Origin: Dillenia suffruticosa
Lineage: Eukaryota > Streptophyta > Magnoliopsida > Dilleniales > Dilleniaceae
Assembly (NCBI GenBank): GCA_033439265.1
Contig: JAVTVX010000024.1
Location: 13,623,001-13,687,000, forward strand
Length of the DNA stretch: 64,000 nucleotides
Direction: 5' to 3'
The translations under genes and the position numbers were made by a program. The notes below the pieces were generated by a model. The model did not search any database, had not been told where the DNA came from, and saw only the letters and a program-made list of their open reading frames with translations. Of the stretch, positions 43,945 through 57,913 are shown in pieces; position 1 is the stretch's first letter, and every line of letters starts with the position of its first letter.

Positions 43945-46900
43945 TGTCACGCCCCGAACCAGGGTCATGAGCAGCCGCACGTTGCCTTGGATGCTGGCTC
44001 AGTTTTCTAAAAAATCGGACAGAACCTCCCCATATTTCAGAGGTCTCCCATATACAAATCAACCGAATATTGAATGATCATTCTGCCACCTGAATAAATA
44101 GGCCAACCCGGTCTTACAACAATCAACCACATTCATATCATACCTATCAATCCACACTGTATAAACCAGTACAATGCAAGGCTATCACAACTACTAGCAA
44201 TCCTAACAACAGAGCACTATTGTCATGCCCAACAAGGGCATGAGTAGTCGCCATACCAAGCAAGCCTAAAATTTTATACATGTGTATAACAAGTTTCCAA
44301 GTTGAAAATTTAAATGCTTTCAAGTATCTTAATGTAGGAGTAATGAACCAATATGAACATTTCACAAATAAATATTAATAATCTATACAGTCATCCCATA
44401 AAATGTACATGGCCATCTACGGACCTCAATACCAAGACCTCGCAAGAACGATATACAATACGGGTCTCATATTTCAAATGAAATTCAAATCTCACTGTAG
44501 TAAATGTGTAACTCCACAAATACGTGACAAAATATGTCTAGAACCTGATGCATCGCTTTATCAAAGTAACCCTGTCTGACAAAGGAAAGGAGAGGCGTGA
44601 ATATCAAGGGAAATACTCAGTGAGTGAGGGGATTAATATCAAGCATAAATAGTATGTGTGAACCATTGGAGTATCAAACATGATTATTCGTAAACAATAA
44701 TTCACATTTCGCAGTAAAATATGGTATGTTCGGTAAAATTAAAATCATTTAATCCATCTCACGGTATCATGCATATATGCATCCCTTTAAAATCAAGTAT
44801 TTTTTTTAGAGCAAGCCAAATATGATCCTGGCAAAGGTCGACCATGACCAATGACAGGTGTATCGGGGGTTTTATTATGCATAAATGTTTAAAAGTCGCT
44901 CTCTACCTCGACGTTGGCCATAAGCTTCACCGAGGTTAGCTCATATACCGATCAGATCATGAATAGGACCCTACCTGGTGCTAGGCAGTGGCGTCACACA
45001 TCTCCTCCCCCTTACGGGTTCAACCGGTCGTACGTATACCCATATACCGAACGTTTATGGGTACCTCTGCGCGAAATGTACCCAGACGCATACTCAACGC
45101 CATAACAAACGTCCCCCGTAGCTATGGTCGTCCTCTCATGACTCAATCATATCATAACAGTCATCCCACGGCCACACGGCCCCAAATCCGTGATATAGAA
45201 ACCATAATACTCAATAAATGTGCCATATTGGGTCATATGAAATTAAACATATGAAATTCATAAAATATGGTACCATTTCAATTGAATCAAATTTATGGAT
45301 GCATATTCATAGAAAACATGAGTTCACAATTCTCTAATAGTCACAAAACAAATTCGAAATCTAATGGCACACGTCGAGTCATACATATTAAAAGCATATT
45401 TTGTTGAAAACACGACAAAAATCAAGTTTTACTTTTCATGCATGAGATTAGAGTCCCACTCACAGTATATGGGAGGGTTAGTCACTCCCTACCAAGTACC
45501 ATAAGTGTCGAAAGTGTTTCCTCTCGTTTGATCGCCACCCGTGTGCCATGATTTGAACTTACTAGGTTAACTTGTATTCTAGCAATTCTTTCCTCTAAGA
45601 TCAAGGTTAGGGTATCCTAGGGCATGCTCTATCCCTTTTTCCGTCATCCTTATCATATATTCTTTATAATTCATTCAATTAGTACACATTTCATCACCCC
45701 AACACAATACATGTGCTTATAGTTCATTATTCATGGTTTCTGCACATATGCACCTTTGCCCAGTCATGGGAAAATGGTCATAACTTCTACTACACAACTC
45801 CGAATTACATGCTTCCTACCTCATTTTAAAGCTAAGTGACAGCACTACAACTTTCATTTTGAACATTTCTTCAGATTCTAATCGCAAAATTTCATAAAAG
45901 CCAATCTTTGTCTCAGTTCTATTCCAAACATCCATTTTGTCCTGTCTTAGTAAAAATGTAATAACGCCTAGCACACAAATCTAATTCAAATGTATTTTGG
46001 ATATGTTATAGAAAAGGCATAGACTACAAATTTCACATTGAAAGGTTTTCTTAATTCAGTCCAGAAAAGGGTCGAAATAGGTCACAACGAAGGCGGTTGA
46101 TCTGGGACCGAAAACAGAGTGAAAATTTGTATAGTTTTAGGAGGATTGTCATAACTTTTGATATAAGATTCAGATTAAGGTGATTATTATCTCGTTAGAA
46201 AGATAAAACCTAAAGCTACAAATATCATAACTAGGGCTCAAGCTAATTCAGACCAAAAGGCACCTCAAATTAGGGCAACATTCATAGCAAAATAGAACAT
46301 AACAGAATATGATTCTGCAGAAGACCTAATTTTGAAAAATCATAATAAATCCAATTTAATTCAGAATGTGACGAATCATATCTCATTTAAAGCTCTAAAG
46401 GTTTAGTTTCATGTGTAAAAATTTCACTCAATTTTCCTTTGTGCAGAAAATGCTATAGCTAAAACACCACAACTAAGTCAGAGTGTTTAGATTTCAGAAT
46501 TTCTGTTTTCCTTCTTGATTTCAAACTTCGGCCAACCCTAGTTCCCTAACCGAACCACCTCATTTTGGTCCCAAATTAATATATGTTATACTATGGGGTA
46601 TGAAGGGTCTCATATCTGAAGATGGATCGCGGGGCTTGAAGCAAAACACAGAATTTTGGTCTTGAACTCTCAGCTCCCTCCTTGGATTTCACCAAGCAAT
46701 CCTTCTCATTTGGCCTTGATTTTTGGATATGTTGGTGTTAAAGATGTATAAAAGCGATCTATGTAAAAGAAATTGAGTAGTATGTAGGAAGATTTGGAGA
46801 TCTTACCTTGGCAGTCCACGACTATGAGCAGGGAGAAGAAATGGAGTTTGTATGTTCATCTCTTCTAGGGCATCACGGTTCCAAATGGAGAGAATAGAGC

Positions 46901-47915
46901 AAATGTTGACTTTTTTGTGTGCAATTGCTTAACCATGGTCCCTCAAGGTGCAACCATGGTTAATCTCTGCTATTTGTCAATAAATGCCCACCAACCATCA
47001 CCCAAATCTAAGACTCACATTTGTTCTTTGACTTTTCAATCAAATCTTGGCTATCCACCTTATGGGCACACTTTCCATGGTTATTAATTGTCTCCAACCC
47101 CTTTTTCAAATTTGTATATAAGGCTCTTTCTAGATTTACTTGAAATTTTTTATCTCGATTTTCACGTAACGCATGGCGGGGTCAATATTCAACCCAAAAT
47201 CTGAAAAATTCAAATTTACCCATTTGGTTCAGTTTTTTGCACTGAATCCAATAGAGTTGGTTTTGTACGTTGATGAAGTCATTTGACCTTCCAAATCGCC
47301 CTTAAATGCATTAGGGTTTTTAGAGCGATTTTTTTTTCCGCCTTGCGTTTTTGCCAAAATTTCTTGACCCTTGATTTCTAGGGTGAATTTTACACGTGTA
47401 AATCTGACTGCATCAAATTTGCAATCGTGGATTTCATTTTGGCACGATAGGGTCAATTTCCCTTCATTTCGGGTGAATTTTGGAAAATTTCCCAAAATTA
47501 CGTTTTAACTTGTTAAAACGTTAATTTAGCCTAATTTAGACTTTTTGGCAAAATTTTAACAATTTTACATGGGTAGAATTAAATTTGGCTCAGTGAGGAC
47601 AAATTTTCATCTCTAGCTATTAAGCAGTGAGCGTTTCTTCTAAAACGATAGAGAGTTGCCTGAATTCAAGTCCTCTTAACTTTTTAAGTTAATTTAGCAC
47701 ATGTAATTTCATCAGGGTCAAGATTGTACACGTAGATTTTAAAATGGCACGGAGGGGAAAATTTTTAGCTCCCGGCAATTTCACCAAAAATTTTCAAGAG
47801 CAATATCATTCGAAAAAAAATTTCTAAGAGAGTTTTCTCTATATGAAAATGAAAACATATCATATATGGAATAATGAGGAGTACAATATACAATACACCG
47901 AGTGTTGATGTTACA
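43945..47915 (-). repeat. Long (about 4-kb) Tekay-related solo LTR, minus orientation
   Basis: On the plus strand it runs from TGTCACGCCCCGAACC to TTGATGTTACA, so in its own orientation it is TGTAACATCAAC...GGGGCGTGACA, 3971 bases. No internal region is attached. It carries the conserved module (about 44830-45220) also seen in the 3.6-13.5 kb element. Its sister in the other orientation is at 49374-53185. Confidence 0.85.
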
Positions 47916-47920
47916 CAACT

Positions 47921-49373
47921 ATTCAAATTGAAGGCTTACCAATACCCTTATTCACCGAGTGCGAGAAATGCTCAAAAAAGGCATTGTCAGACCCAGTACT
48001 AGTCCATTTGACCCCCAGTCCTATTGGTCAGAAAGAAAGATGATACCTGGCATTTTTGCATAGATTATAGGCAGCTGAATCAGTTAACTATTAAGGACAG
48101 GTATCCAATACCTAATATTGATGAATTATGGGTTGAGCTTTTTGGGTCAAGAATCTTTTCTAAGATTGATTTAAGGGCTGGTTACCACCAAATCAGAGTC
48201 AAACCTTCTGACGTGGAGAAGACAGCATTTCAAACTCACTATGGCCATTTTGAGTTTCTAGTTATGCCTTTTGGACTCACTAAAGCACCTGCAACTTTTC
48301 AAGCACTGATGAATGACATTTTTCAACCTTATTTGAGGAAGTTTGTTTTGGTGTTCTTTGATGACATTCTCATCTATAGTTCAGACATATATAACCATGC
48401 TCGAGACCTCAAAATTGTCTTAAGCACACTTAAGAGGCATCGGCTTTTTGCCAAACATTCGAAATGTACTTTTGCTCAGAACCAAGTGGAGTATCTGGGA
48501 CATATAGTCACTGCAGAAGGTGTAAAAATGGACCTGTAGAAGGTGGAAAGCATATCTTCTTGGGTAACCCCAGTGTCTGTTAAATCCCTGAGAGGATTTC
48601 TAGGATTGACTGGGTATTATAGGAGGTTCGTAATAAACTATGGATCTATAGCAAGACCCTTAAATGATCTCTTGAAGAATGACAGTTTCCAGTGGACAGA
48701 GAGTGCTGTAAATGCCTTCAAACAACTCAAATTGGCAATGGTCACAGCTCCAGTAATAAGGTTACCAGACTTTAATAAACTTTTCATTGTGGAGACTGAT
48801 GTTTCCTCTAATAGCCTATGAGCTGTATTAATGTAGGAGGGTCAACCTATAGCATACTTAAGCAAGGCATTGGGGCTGAGAAGTAAAGGGCTATCCATTT
48901 ATGAGAAGGAGTTGCTTGCAGTAGTGATGGCTGTCATGAAATGGAGGCATTATCTCTTGGGATATCATTTCATTATTAAGACTAATCATCAAAGTCTTAA
49001 ATACTTGTTGGAACAGAAGCTAACCACTCCTCTGCAGTACAAATGGATGGCAAAGCTACCGGGTTTGGATTATGAAATTCAGTATAAGAAAGGTGTCGAT
49101 AACAAGGTTGCTAATGCATTGTCAAGAAGGGAATCTCAGGATGAAGAACCTTCTGATCACAGCTTGTTAGTTGTATCATCAATTCAACCTAATTGGATGC
49201 AGGAAGTGCTCCAAAGTTATGAGAATGAAGAATTTTGTCAGAATCTTATAGCACAGCTAACTATAATGGACGTGCAATTCTGAATTTCAGTGTCATGGAG
49301 GAATTCTTAAGTACAAAAAGAAGATAATGGTTAGAAGTGGAAATCCACTTAGAGAGAAGATTGCAAATGAACT
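47921..49373 (+). pseudogene. Reina-like reverse transcriptase and RNase H region (plus copy)
   Basis: Landmarks in order: [48 protein letters not shown], the catalytic [60 protein letters not shown] and ANALSRRESQ. This is the best-preserved reverse transcriptase in the window and was used for the Reina-like call. Long LTRs lie on both sides. Fossil domain block. Confidence 0.88.
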
Positions 49374-52300
49374 TGCAACACCGACACTTGGTGTATTATA
49401 TATTGTATTCCTCATTATCCATATATGATATATTTTCATTTTCATTTAGAGAAAAATCTCTCAGAAATTTTTTCGATTTATAATGCTCTTGAAAATTTAT
49501 GACGAAATTACCAAGAGCTAAAAAAATAAATAAATAATTTCCCTCCATGCCATTTTAAAATCTACACATGCAATTTCGACCCTGATGAAATTACACATGC
49601 TAAATTAAGTTAAAAAGTTAAGAAAACTTGAATTTGGGCAATTCTCAATTGTTTGTGTAGAAACGCCCGATACTTAATCGCCGGAGATGAAAATTTATCC
49701 TCACCAAGCCAAATTTAATTCTACCCGTGTAAAACTGCTAAAATTTTTCCAGAAAGCCTAAATTAGGCTAAATTAACGTTTTATCAAGTTAAAACGTAAT
49801 TTTAGGAAATTTTGACAAAAACAAAAAGCAGAAAATAAAATCGCTCTAAAAATCCTAATACATTTAAGGGCGATTTGGAAGGTTAAATGACTTAATTTAT
49901 ACGCGAGACCAACTCTATTAGATTCAGTGTGAAAAACTGAATCAAATAGGTAAATTTGAATTTCTTAGATTTCAGGTCAAATATTGAGCCCGCCGCGCGT
50001 TACACGAAAATTGAGATAGAAATTTTCACGCAAATCTAAAAAGGGCCATTTATGCAATTTAGAAAAAAGGGTTGGGAACAATTAATGATCAAGAGAAATG
50101 TGCTAATGAGGTGGAAGGCTAGGATTGTTTGAAAATTTAAAGAATCAATGTGGGTCATTTGATTAGTTTGTTGGAAGACAAAACAATTAATGAAGGAGTT
50201 AGGTTGTAGTGAGAGAAAGCGACTTGTTGTGTGAGAAAAAGAGAGAGAACGTGAGAGAGAGAGAGAGAAATTATTGACTCTTGAGGAGATAAACCAATGG
50301 TGTGGATTGAATGAAAGTTAAATGAATTTATGTGAGCCATTGGATTTCGTTGGTTGGGAGACATGCACTTAATGAAGGCATGTGCTTGTAGAGTGAGAAA
50401 GTGTGTTTTGAAGAGAGAGAACACTTGTGTGAGAAAATAATCCTAGAACTAGGAATTAATCTTGGGAAAATATGGATAATTTGGATTAAATGGGGCAACT
50501 GCTATAAAACAAGTACTCATTCATTCCTTCCCAAAAATCGTAAGTGTGCTCAAACCAAAGGAAAGCAAGCTCTCTTATTTTCTCTCAAGAACCGTGAGCT
50601 TCACCATTGAAGGAGGTAGGATTTCTTCAAACATTTCTTTGAAATTTCTGCAAATAGAACATTCTGACCATACTATGATATTTTGGTCATAACATTTTCT
50701 ACACAAAGGCAAACTGAGCTAGGTTAATTTCAGGTGAAACTAGACTCACAGAGCTTTAAAATGATATGATTCATTGCATTCTAATGACAATTGGATTTAC
50801 TATGATTTTTCAAAGTGTTCTGCACAGAAATTTTTGTTTTGTCCTGCTTTAGCTCTGTTTCTATCCGTGACTTAGCTTTTGTTTTGAGATGTCTTATGGT
50901 CTGAATTAGCAAATGCCCCAGTTATGTAATGTGTAGATCTAGATCTTATCTTTCCAACGAGATAAGAATCACCTTAATCCGATTCCTGTGTCAAAAGTTA
51001 TAGCAATTTTCCTGAAACTTGACAGAAGACTGTCTTGTTTCAAACCCTAAGAATAGTATCTAAAAACGACTCTCTTTTAGTCCTAGTTTGGGCAAGCTCA
51101 AAGAATAAAATTGTAGATATCCCCTTAGCTACAACATGTTAAAATTTCAGCCAATTCACACGAGGGAATCAAATGTTATGCTCATTTTACTAAAGGGGTG
51201 TCGATAGAAATTCTGTTTTCCAATTGAAACCTGTCTGTTCTGATCATAATCCATTTCAATCCCCTTCTAAGCACAATTGAGAGAAACTCAGAACATGAAA
51301 GTGATAGGCCTATTCTTGGGTATAACATGTTAAAATTTCATTGCATTTGGATAGGTATTGTGAAAGCTATAGCTTTTGCACTTAAATTTAGAATGCAACT
51401 GAATCAAAATGAGGATTTCTGGGAATTTTGTGATGTGATTTTGAGAACATGTATAACATGAAAGTTGTAGGTCGTGGAGTTACCTACAACATATAAAAAT
51501 TTTGCCTGATTTGGATATATAAAAAGTCATGCAAATTTTCATAGGACTGTACAAAGTGGCACCAAGTGGAGAACTATGAGTGAACTTGTTAGGTAACTTT
51601 TGCCCAAGCAGTTAAAGAGAGCTCAATACATCATAATTGTGGTTCTTTGGGAGTGCTATACCCTCCCTATTACTATGAGTAGGACTCAAATCTCATGCAT
51701 GAAAAGTGAAACTTGATTTTTGTCGTATTTTTAACAAAACATGCTTTTGATATGTATGACTCGTCGTGTGCTACTAGATTTCGAATTTGTTTTGTAACTA
51801 TTGGAGTGTCGGGAACTCATGTTTTCTATGAATATGCATCCATAAATTTGATTCAACTAAATTGGTGCCATATTTTATGATTTTCACATCTTTAATTTCA
51901 TATGACCCAAATGACACATTTATTGAGCACTATGATTTCTATATCACTGAGTAGGGGCCGTATGGCCATGGGATGACTGTTATGATATGATTGAGTCTCG
52001 AGAGAATGACCATAGCTATGGGGGACGGTTGTTATGGCACCAAATATGCGTCTGGGTACACTTCGCACGGAGGTACCCACAAACATTTGATATGGGTATA
52101 GGCGCGGCCGGTTGAACCCGTAAGGGGGAGGACATGTGTGAAACCACTGTCTAGCACCGGACGGGGTCCTATACGTGATCCGATCTGTGTATGAGCTAGC
52201 CTTGGTGAAGCTCATGGCCAACATCAGGGTAGAGAGCGACTTTTGAACATTTATGCATAATAAACCCCCGATGCACCTATCATTAGTCATGGTTGACCTT

Positions 52301-53185
52301 TGTCAAAATCATATTCAGCTTGCTCTCTAAAAATACTTAATTTTGAAAGGATGCATATATGTATGGTACCGTGTGATGGACTAGATGATTTCATTTTACT
52401 GATCATACCATGTTTTACTTTCAAATGTGAATTATTGTTTACAAATAATCATGTTTGATACTCTAATGGTTAAGACACACTATTTATGCTTGATATTGAT
52501 CCCCTCACTCACTGGATATTTTTCTTGATACTCACACCTCTTCTTTCCTTTCTCATACAGGGTTATTGTAATAGAGGACACGTTGGGCTCTAGACGTCAA
52601 TGTCACGTAATTGTAGAATTACGTATTCACTACGGTGAGATCTAAATTTTATTTGAAATATGAGATACGTGTTGTATATCGACTCTGCGAAGTCTTGATA
52701 TTGAGGTCCATTGATGGACATGTATATTTTATGGGACGACTATATAAATTATTGACATTTATTTGTAAAACTCTCATATTGGTTCATTTCACCTGCGTTG
52801 AGGCACTTGAAAGCATTTGACTTTTTAACTTGGGAATTTGTTGTACATGCATAAAATTTTAGGCCTGTCCGGTGTGGCGGCTACTCATGCTCTAGTTGGG
52901 CATGACAATAGAGATCTGTGACTAGGACTGCTAGTATTCATGATAATCTTGCATTGTTCTAGTTGTTATGCTGTGGATTGATTGGTATTATATGAATATG
53001 GTTAATTTATTGTGAGGCTGGGTTGGCCCGTCTATTTAGGTGGCAGGATGATCATTCAATATACAGGTTGATTTGTATATGGGAGACCTCCGAAATATGA
53101 GGAGATTCTGTCCAATTTTTTAGAAAACCGAGCCGGTATCCAGGGCAATGGGTGGCTGCCCATGACTCCGGTTCGGGGCGTGACA
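49374..53185 (+). repeat. Long (about 3.8-kb) Tekay-related solo LTR, plus orientation
   Basis: It begins TGCAACACCGACACTTGG and ends GGTTCGGGGCGTGACA, 3812 bases. It matches the reverse complement of 43945-47915 over its length. Flanking bases GAACT and AAATT sit where the uninterrupted family copy has GAACT, so the target duplication is decayed. The conserved module is at about 52000-52330. A region near 50150-50420 looks internally duplicated (period about 180). Confidence 0.83.
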
Positions 53186-53190
53186 AAATT

Positions 53191-54420
53191 GCACACTTCT
53201 GTCACTGGGGGACACTCAGATCAGCTGGGAACTTTGCAGAGAGTGAAATTAATTTTCTACTGGCCAAGGTTGAAGCAGACTGTTAACTAGATGGTGTAAG
53301 AATGTGATGTATGTCAAAGGAATAAGCATGAAAACACTCCTTATCCAGGACTGCTGCAGCCTCTGCCTATTCCAACTCAAGCTTGGGTCCAAATAAGTAT
53401 GGATTTCATTAAGGGGTTACTTGATTCTCATGGCCATAATGCTATTTAAGTGGTAGTGTACAGACTCACAAAGTTTAGACATTTCATGGCTTTGCAGCAT
53501 CCTTTCTCTGCCACCAAAGTAGCTCAATTGTTCTTAGATAATGTCTTTGAACTACATGGTCTCCCTGACTCCATTGTATTAGACAAAGACAAAGTTTTTA
53601 CTAGTCTCTTTTGGCAGGAGCTATTCAGACTCTTGGGAACTCAGTTGAAAATAAGTAGTTCATATCACCCACAGACTAATGAGCAAAGTGAGAGAGTGAA
53701 CTAGTGTTTGGAATGCTATTTGAGGTGTATGTCCTTTGATAAACCTACAAATTGGTTACATTGGCTGAGTCTCGCAGAGTGGTGGTACAACACCAACTAT
53801 CATAACAGCCTAAAGATGACTCTTTTCGAAGCTTTGTATGGGTACAGACCAAAACAAATTCCTATATGGCCTTATGATGACACAGTTACTCTAGCTACAG
53901 GAGATTTCATCAGAAGCAGGCAGGACATGATTCAAATTATGAAGGATCACTTAAACCAAGCTCAAAATCGAATGAACTTATATGCTGATCAGAGGAGAAT
54001 AGAACGTGAATTCCAAGTTGGTGACATGGTTTATTTGAAGTTGCAACCATACCGCCAACAGTCAGTGGAAGTAAGGAAGCAACTTAAGTTGTCTTCTAAA
54101 TTCTATGGTCCTTTTAAGATTCAGGCAAGGATTGGAGCAGTGGCTTATAAGTTGCAGTTGCCACCTAGTTCTAAAATTTACCCCATTTTTCAAGTGTCTT
54201 TGTTAAAGAAGAAGTTGGATTCTAATCAGTCAACCATGCCAACACTATCATTGCTTGGTATAGATAAGTAAGCCCTGGTGGAACCAGAAGCAGTGCTCAA
54301 GAGGCGTGTGATACGAAGGAATAGCCGGCCAATAACGCAGGTTTTAATCAAATGGATAAACCTCAGTTATGATGAGGCTACATGGGAGGATCTAGATTTC
54401 ATCCGTTCTCAATTTCGAAC
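53191..54420 (+). pseudogene. Reina-like integrase and chromodomain region (plus copy)
   Basis: Integrase landmarks are YRLTKFRHFMALQHPF, LPDSIVLDKDKVFTSLFWQ and SSYHPQTNEQSERVN. The C-terminal module reads KLSSKFYGPFKIQARIGAV, then PIFQVSLLKKKLDSN and a chromodomain with LIKWINLSYDEATWEDLDF. The purine-rich CGAAGGGGGGATA at 54448-54460 is its polypurine tract. Fossil domain block. Confidence 0.83.
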
Positions 54421-54456
54421 TTTTAATCCTTGAGGACAAGGATGGTTCGAAGGGGG

Positions 54457-54461
54457 GATAT
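54457..54461 (+). repeat. Target duplication GATAT (left of CRM element)
   Basis: GATAT here and at 59033-59037 flank the CRM-type insertion exactly. The site is the junction of the Reina-like polypurine tract and its 3' LTR. Confidence 0.88.
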
Positions 54462-55233
54462 TGATGTGAACCCGTTGGTATAAAAAACCTAGAATCCACG
54501 AACAAGTTAATTTAGCCCAAAAATCGTCCCAACGAATTATTTGAATCGGTGAAATTAAAGACCTCAACCCTTGCCCTAAAGGAGGAAGAACCTAAGATAT
54601 ATGACCTTAGACCCGTTTCTCACTAGATCAAGAACCTTGGTATAAAGATGGAATGAATGACGGCACAATCTAGATGGTTCGAAACCTAGATTGATAAGTC
54701 AAAGAACTAAACAAGACTCCTATCTTGAATAAGTTCAAAGTTCTCAAAAGAACAAGACCTGTGTGAAGAATTCTCACAATTTTATTAATTCTCTCCAAAG
54801 TATTATCTTTTATACAATGTATAATGACTTATTTATAGCATAAAGGTAAAAACTTAATTAGCAACTAAAAATTTAGTAACTCCCCAAACAATAAAGAATC
54901 AGAAAACTAAAACATAAGTTACAAAAATAAAATTTATGAAATTAAATAAATCAAACTACTTTGACCAACTCTTGCTGTTATTTTTCTTTATTTTCGTTCT
55001 CCCTTGGTTTTAGGTAGTTTTGGGCCTTTTATTCTTCTAACTGGACTTGTTTGAGTATAATTAAGGCCCCTTTTGGTTCTTTATTTATTTGGGCTCTAAT
55101 TTCTTATTGTAAAGCCCCTTGAATTAAGTTATTCAGTACTTCTTTGAATCTTTTAACTCGGGTCTTTGTCACCGGCCCAACTGGGACTTGAGTTGGATCT
55201 CGTGAATTCCTTACAATCTTGATGACCTCATCA
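54462..55233 (-). repeat. CRM-type 3' LTR
   Basis: 772 bases. On the minus strand it begins TGATGAGGTCATCAAGATTG. The polyprotein frame reading NDEVIKIVRNSRDPTQVP passes through this boundary and ends near 55104. Confidence 0.87.
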
Positions 55234-56540
55234 TTCCCTTCATCTTGAGAAGGATTTGTCCTCAAATAGTCACCTACATCAAAAGGACTCGAGTCAGTAA
55301 TATTGAAAGTAGCACTAACATGATACTCACCTGGTAAATCAAGTCTGTAAGCATTGTCGTTAATCTGTTCTACCACTTGAAAAGGACCATCTCCTCGGGG
55401 CAACAACTTGGAATGTCTCTGTGCCAGAAATCTTTCCTTCCGCATGTGTAACCAAACCCAATCACCGGGTTCAAAAATCAACTTGTGACATCCCTTGTTA
55501 GCTTGCTTGATGTATTGTTCGGTCCTCTTCTCTATATTGAACCGTACTTTCTCGTGAAGTTGCTTCACAAATTCTGTTTTTTTCTTACCATCTAAATTCA
55601 CTTGCTCAGAAATAGGTAAAGGTAAGAAATTCAAAGGAGTTAAAGGATTAAAACTATAAACAATTTCAAACGGTGAGAATTTAGTAGTAGAGTGAACAAC
55701 ACGATTATATGCAAACTCAATATGTGACAAACATTCTTCCCAAGTTTTAATATTTTTACTAATGACAGCCCTCAACAAAGTGGATAAAGTTCTGTTGGCT
55801 ACTTCTGTTTAACCATCAGTTTGAGGATGACAAGTTGTTGAAAATAAAAGTTTCATTCCTAACTTTCCCCATAATGTCTTCCAAAAGTAACTCAGGAACT
55901 TAGCATCCCGATCTGAAACGATTGTTCTAGGCATCCCATGTAACTTCACAATCTCCCTAAAGAATAATTCCGCAATATGAGAACTATCGTCAGATTTATG
56001 ACAAGGAATAAAATGAGCTATCTTAGAAAATCGATCTACAACTACAAAGATCGAATCTCGTCCACATTTATTCTTAGGTAAACCTAAAACAAAATCCATT
56101 GAAATGTCAATCCAAGGTGAACTAGGAATAGGTAGGGTATGTAAAGACCACTAGGTTGAACCTTAGATTTAGCTTGCCTACAGGTAATACATCTATCACA
56201 AAATCTCTCAATGTCCCGCTTCATGTGTGGCCAATAAAAGTGCTCTTGTAAAATTGCCAAGGTTTTGGCAACTCCAAAATGTTCCATTAACCCTCCGCTA
56301 TGAAATTCTCGAACTAAAAACTCTCTCAATAAACAATTTGGCATGCACAACTTATTTTCTCTAAACAAAAAATTCTCATGCCTATAGAATTTGCACTCTG
56401 CAGATTTTTCACATGCACTATAAATTTCTCCAAAATCATGGTCATCATGATAAAGTTCTTTAATATGCTCAAAACCAAGAAATTTAGCATCAAGAGTAGA
56501 GATTAAGACATACATGCGTGAAAGTGCATCCGCAACTACA
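55104..56540 (-). pseudogene. CRM-type integrase region with tail in LTR
   Basis: Minus-strand landmarks: the [20 protein letters not shown] zinc-binding side and CITCRQAKS, the core [36 protein letters not shown] and [14 protein letters not shown], then KLLPRGDGPFQVVEQINDNA and the tail DEVIKIVRNSRDPTQVPVGP. The tail lies in the LTR. In CRM elements this C-terminal part replaces a canonical chromodomain and is linked to centromere targeting. Fossil domain block. Confidence 0.85.
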
Positions 56541-57913
56541 TTCTCCTTACCTTGTTTATATCGAATGACATAAGGAAAAGTTTCGATGAATTCTATCTAT
56601 CGAACATGTCTCTTATTCAGCTTATGTTGACTTTTCAAATGTTTCAAGGATTCATGATCCGTACAAATCACAAATTCTTTCGGCCACAAATAGTGTTGCC
56701 ATGTCTCCAAAGCTCGAACCAAGGCGTACAATTCTTTGTCATAGGTAGGATAGTTAAGTGCAGCCCCGCTTAACTTCTCGCTAAAGTATGCAAGTGGTCT
56801 TTCATCCTGCATAAGAACAGCGCCTATACCTACACCAGAAGCATCACATTCAATTTCAAATGTTTTAGAAAAGTTCGGTAAAGTAAGTAAAGGTGCATGA
56901 GTAAGCTTATGTTTAATAAGTTGAAACGCCTTCTCTTGCTCTTTACTCCATTGAAATACAACGTTTTTCTTGATGACTTGTGTAAGCGGTGGAGCGATAG
57001 TGCTAAAATCTTTCACGAACCTCCTGTAAAAACTAGCAAGACCATGAAAACTTCTAACATCACCTATATTGGAGGGGGTTGGCCATTCTTGGATGGCTTT
57101 GATCTTCTCTTCATCCACCTCGATACCTTTAGCACTCACAACAAAACCCAGAAAAATAAGCTTGTCGGTGCAGAAGGTACACTTTTTGAGGTTAGCATAT
57201 AAATTTTCTTTTCTAAGTATATCCAAAACCGAATGTAAATGTGAGACATGATCATGCAAACTTTTGCTATATATCAAAATATCATCAAAATAAACAACCA
57301 CGAATTTACCAATAAAAGCACACAAAACATGATTCATTAAGTGCATGAATGTACTAGGAGCATTGGTTAATCCAAAGGGCATAACTAACCACTCATACAA
57401 CCCATATTTAGTTTTAAAAGCTGTTTTCCATTCATCTCCTTCTTTCATTCGTATTTGATGATATCCACTCTTAAGATCAATTTTAGAAAACACACAAGCA
57501 CCATGCAACTCATCTAACATGTCATCTAAACGAGGAATAAGGTGTCGGTCAACACACATCCTCCATGTTCCATCTTTCTTAGGTACCAAAATCACCGGAA
57601 CTGTACATGGACTCATACTTTCTCTCACATGCTCCTTTTCCATCAACTCTTCGACTTGTCTTTGAAGCTCCTTCGCCTCTTCTGGATTGCTTCTATATGC
57701 TGGACGATTTGAAATTGATGCACCGGGTATGAAATCAATTTGATGTTCAATCCCTCGGATAGGTGGCAAACCTTGGGGTAGCTCTTCAGGAAACACATCT
57801 TCGAATTCTTGCCAAAGAGAAACAATAACACTCGGCAAAGAAGGGTTAAGTTGGTTAGTGTTTAAAAGGAATTCCTTGTATATAAGTACAATCATTGGCC
57901 GTCTTGAGAGCAT
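56541..57913 (-). pseudogene. CRM-type reverse transcriptase and RNase H region
   Basis: Landmarks: [72 protein letters not shown], the catalytic [29 protein letters not shown], then RNase H with [18 protein letters not shown] and [20 protein letters not shown]. The [14 protein letters not shown] form is diagnostic for the CRM side of the chromoviruses. Fossil domain block. Confidence 0.88.

Noticed and set aside
47229-47495. 88-codon minus-strand frame
   Set aside because: It lies wholly within the long LTR, and I recognise no domain or protein signature in it.
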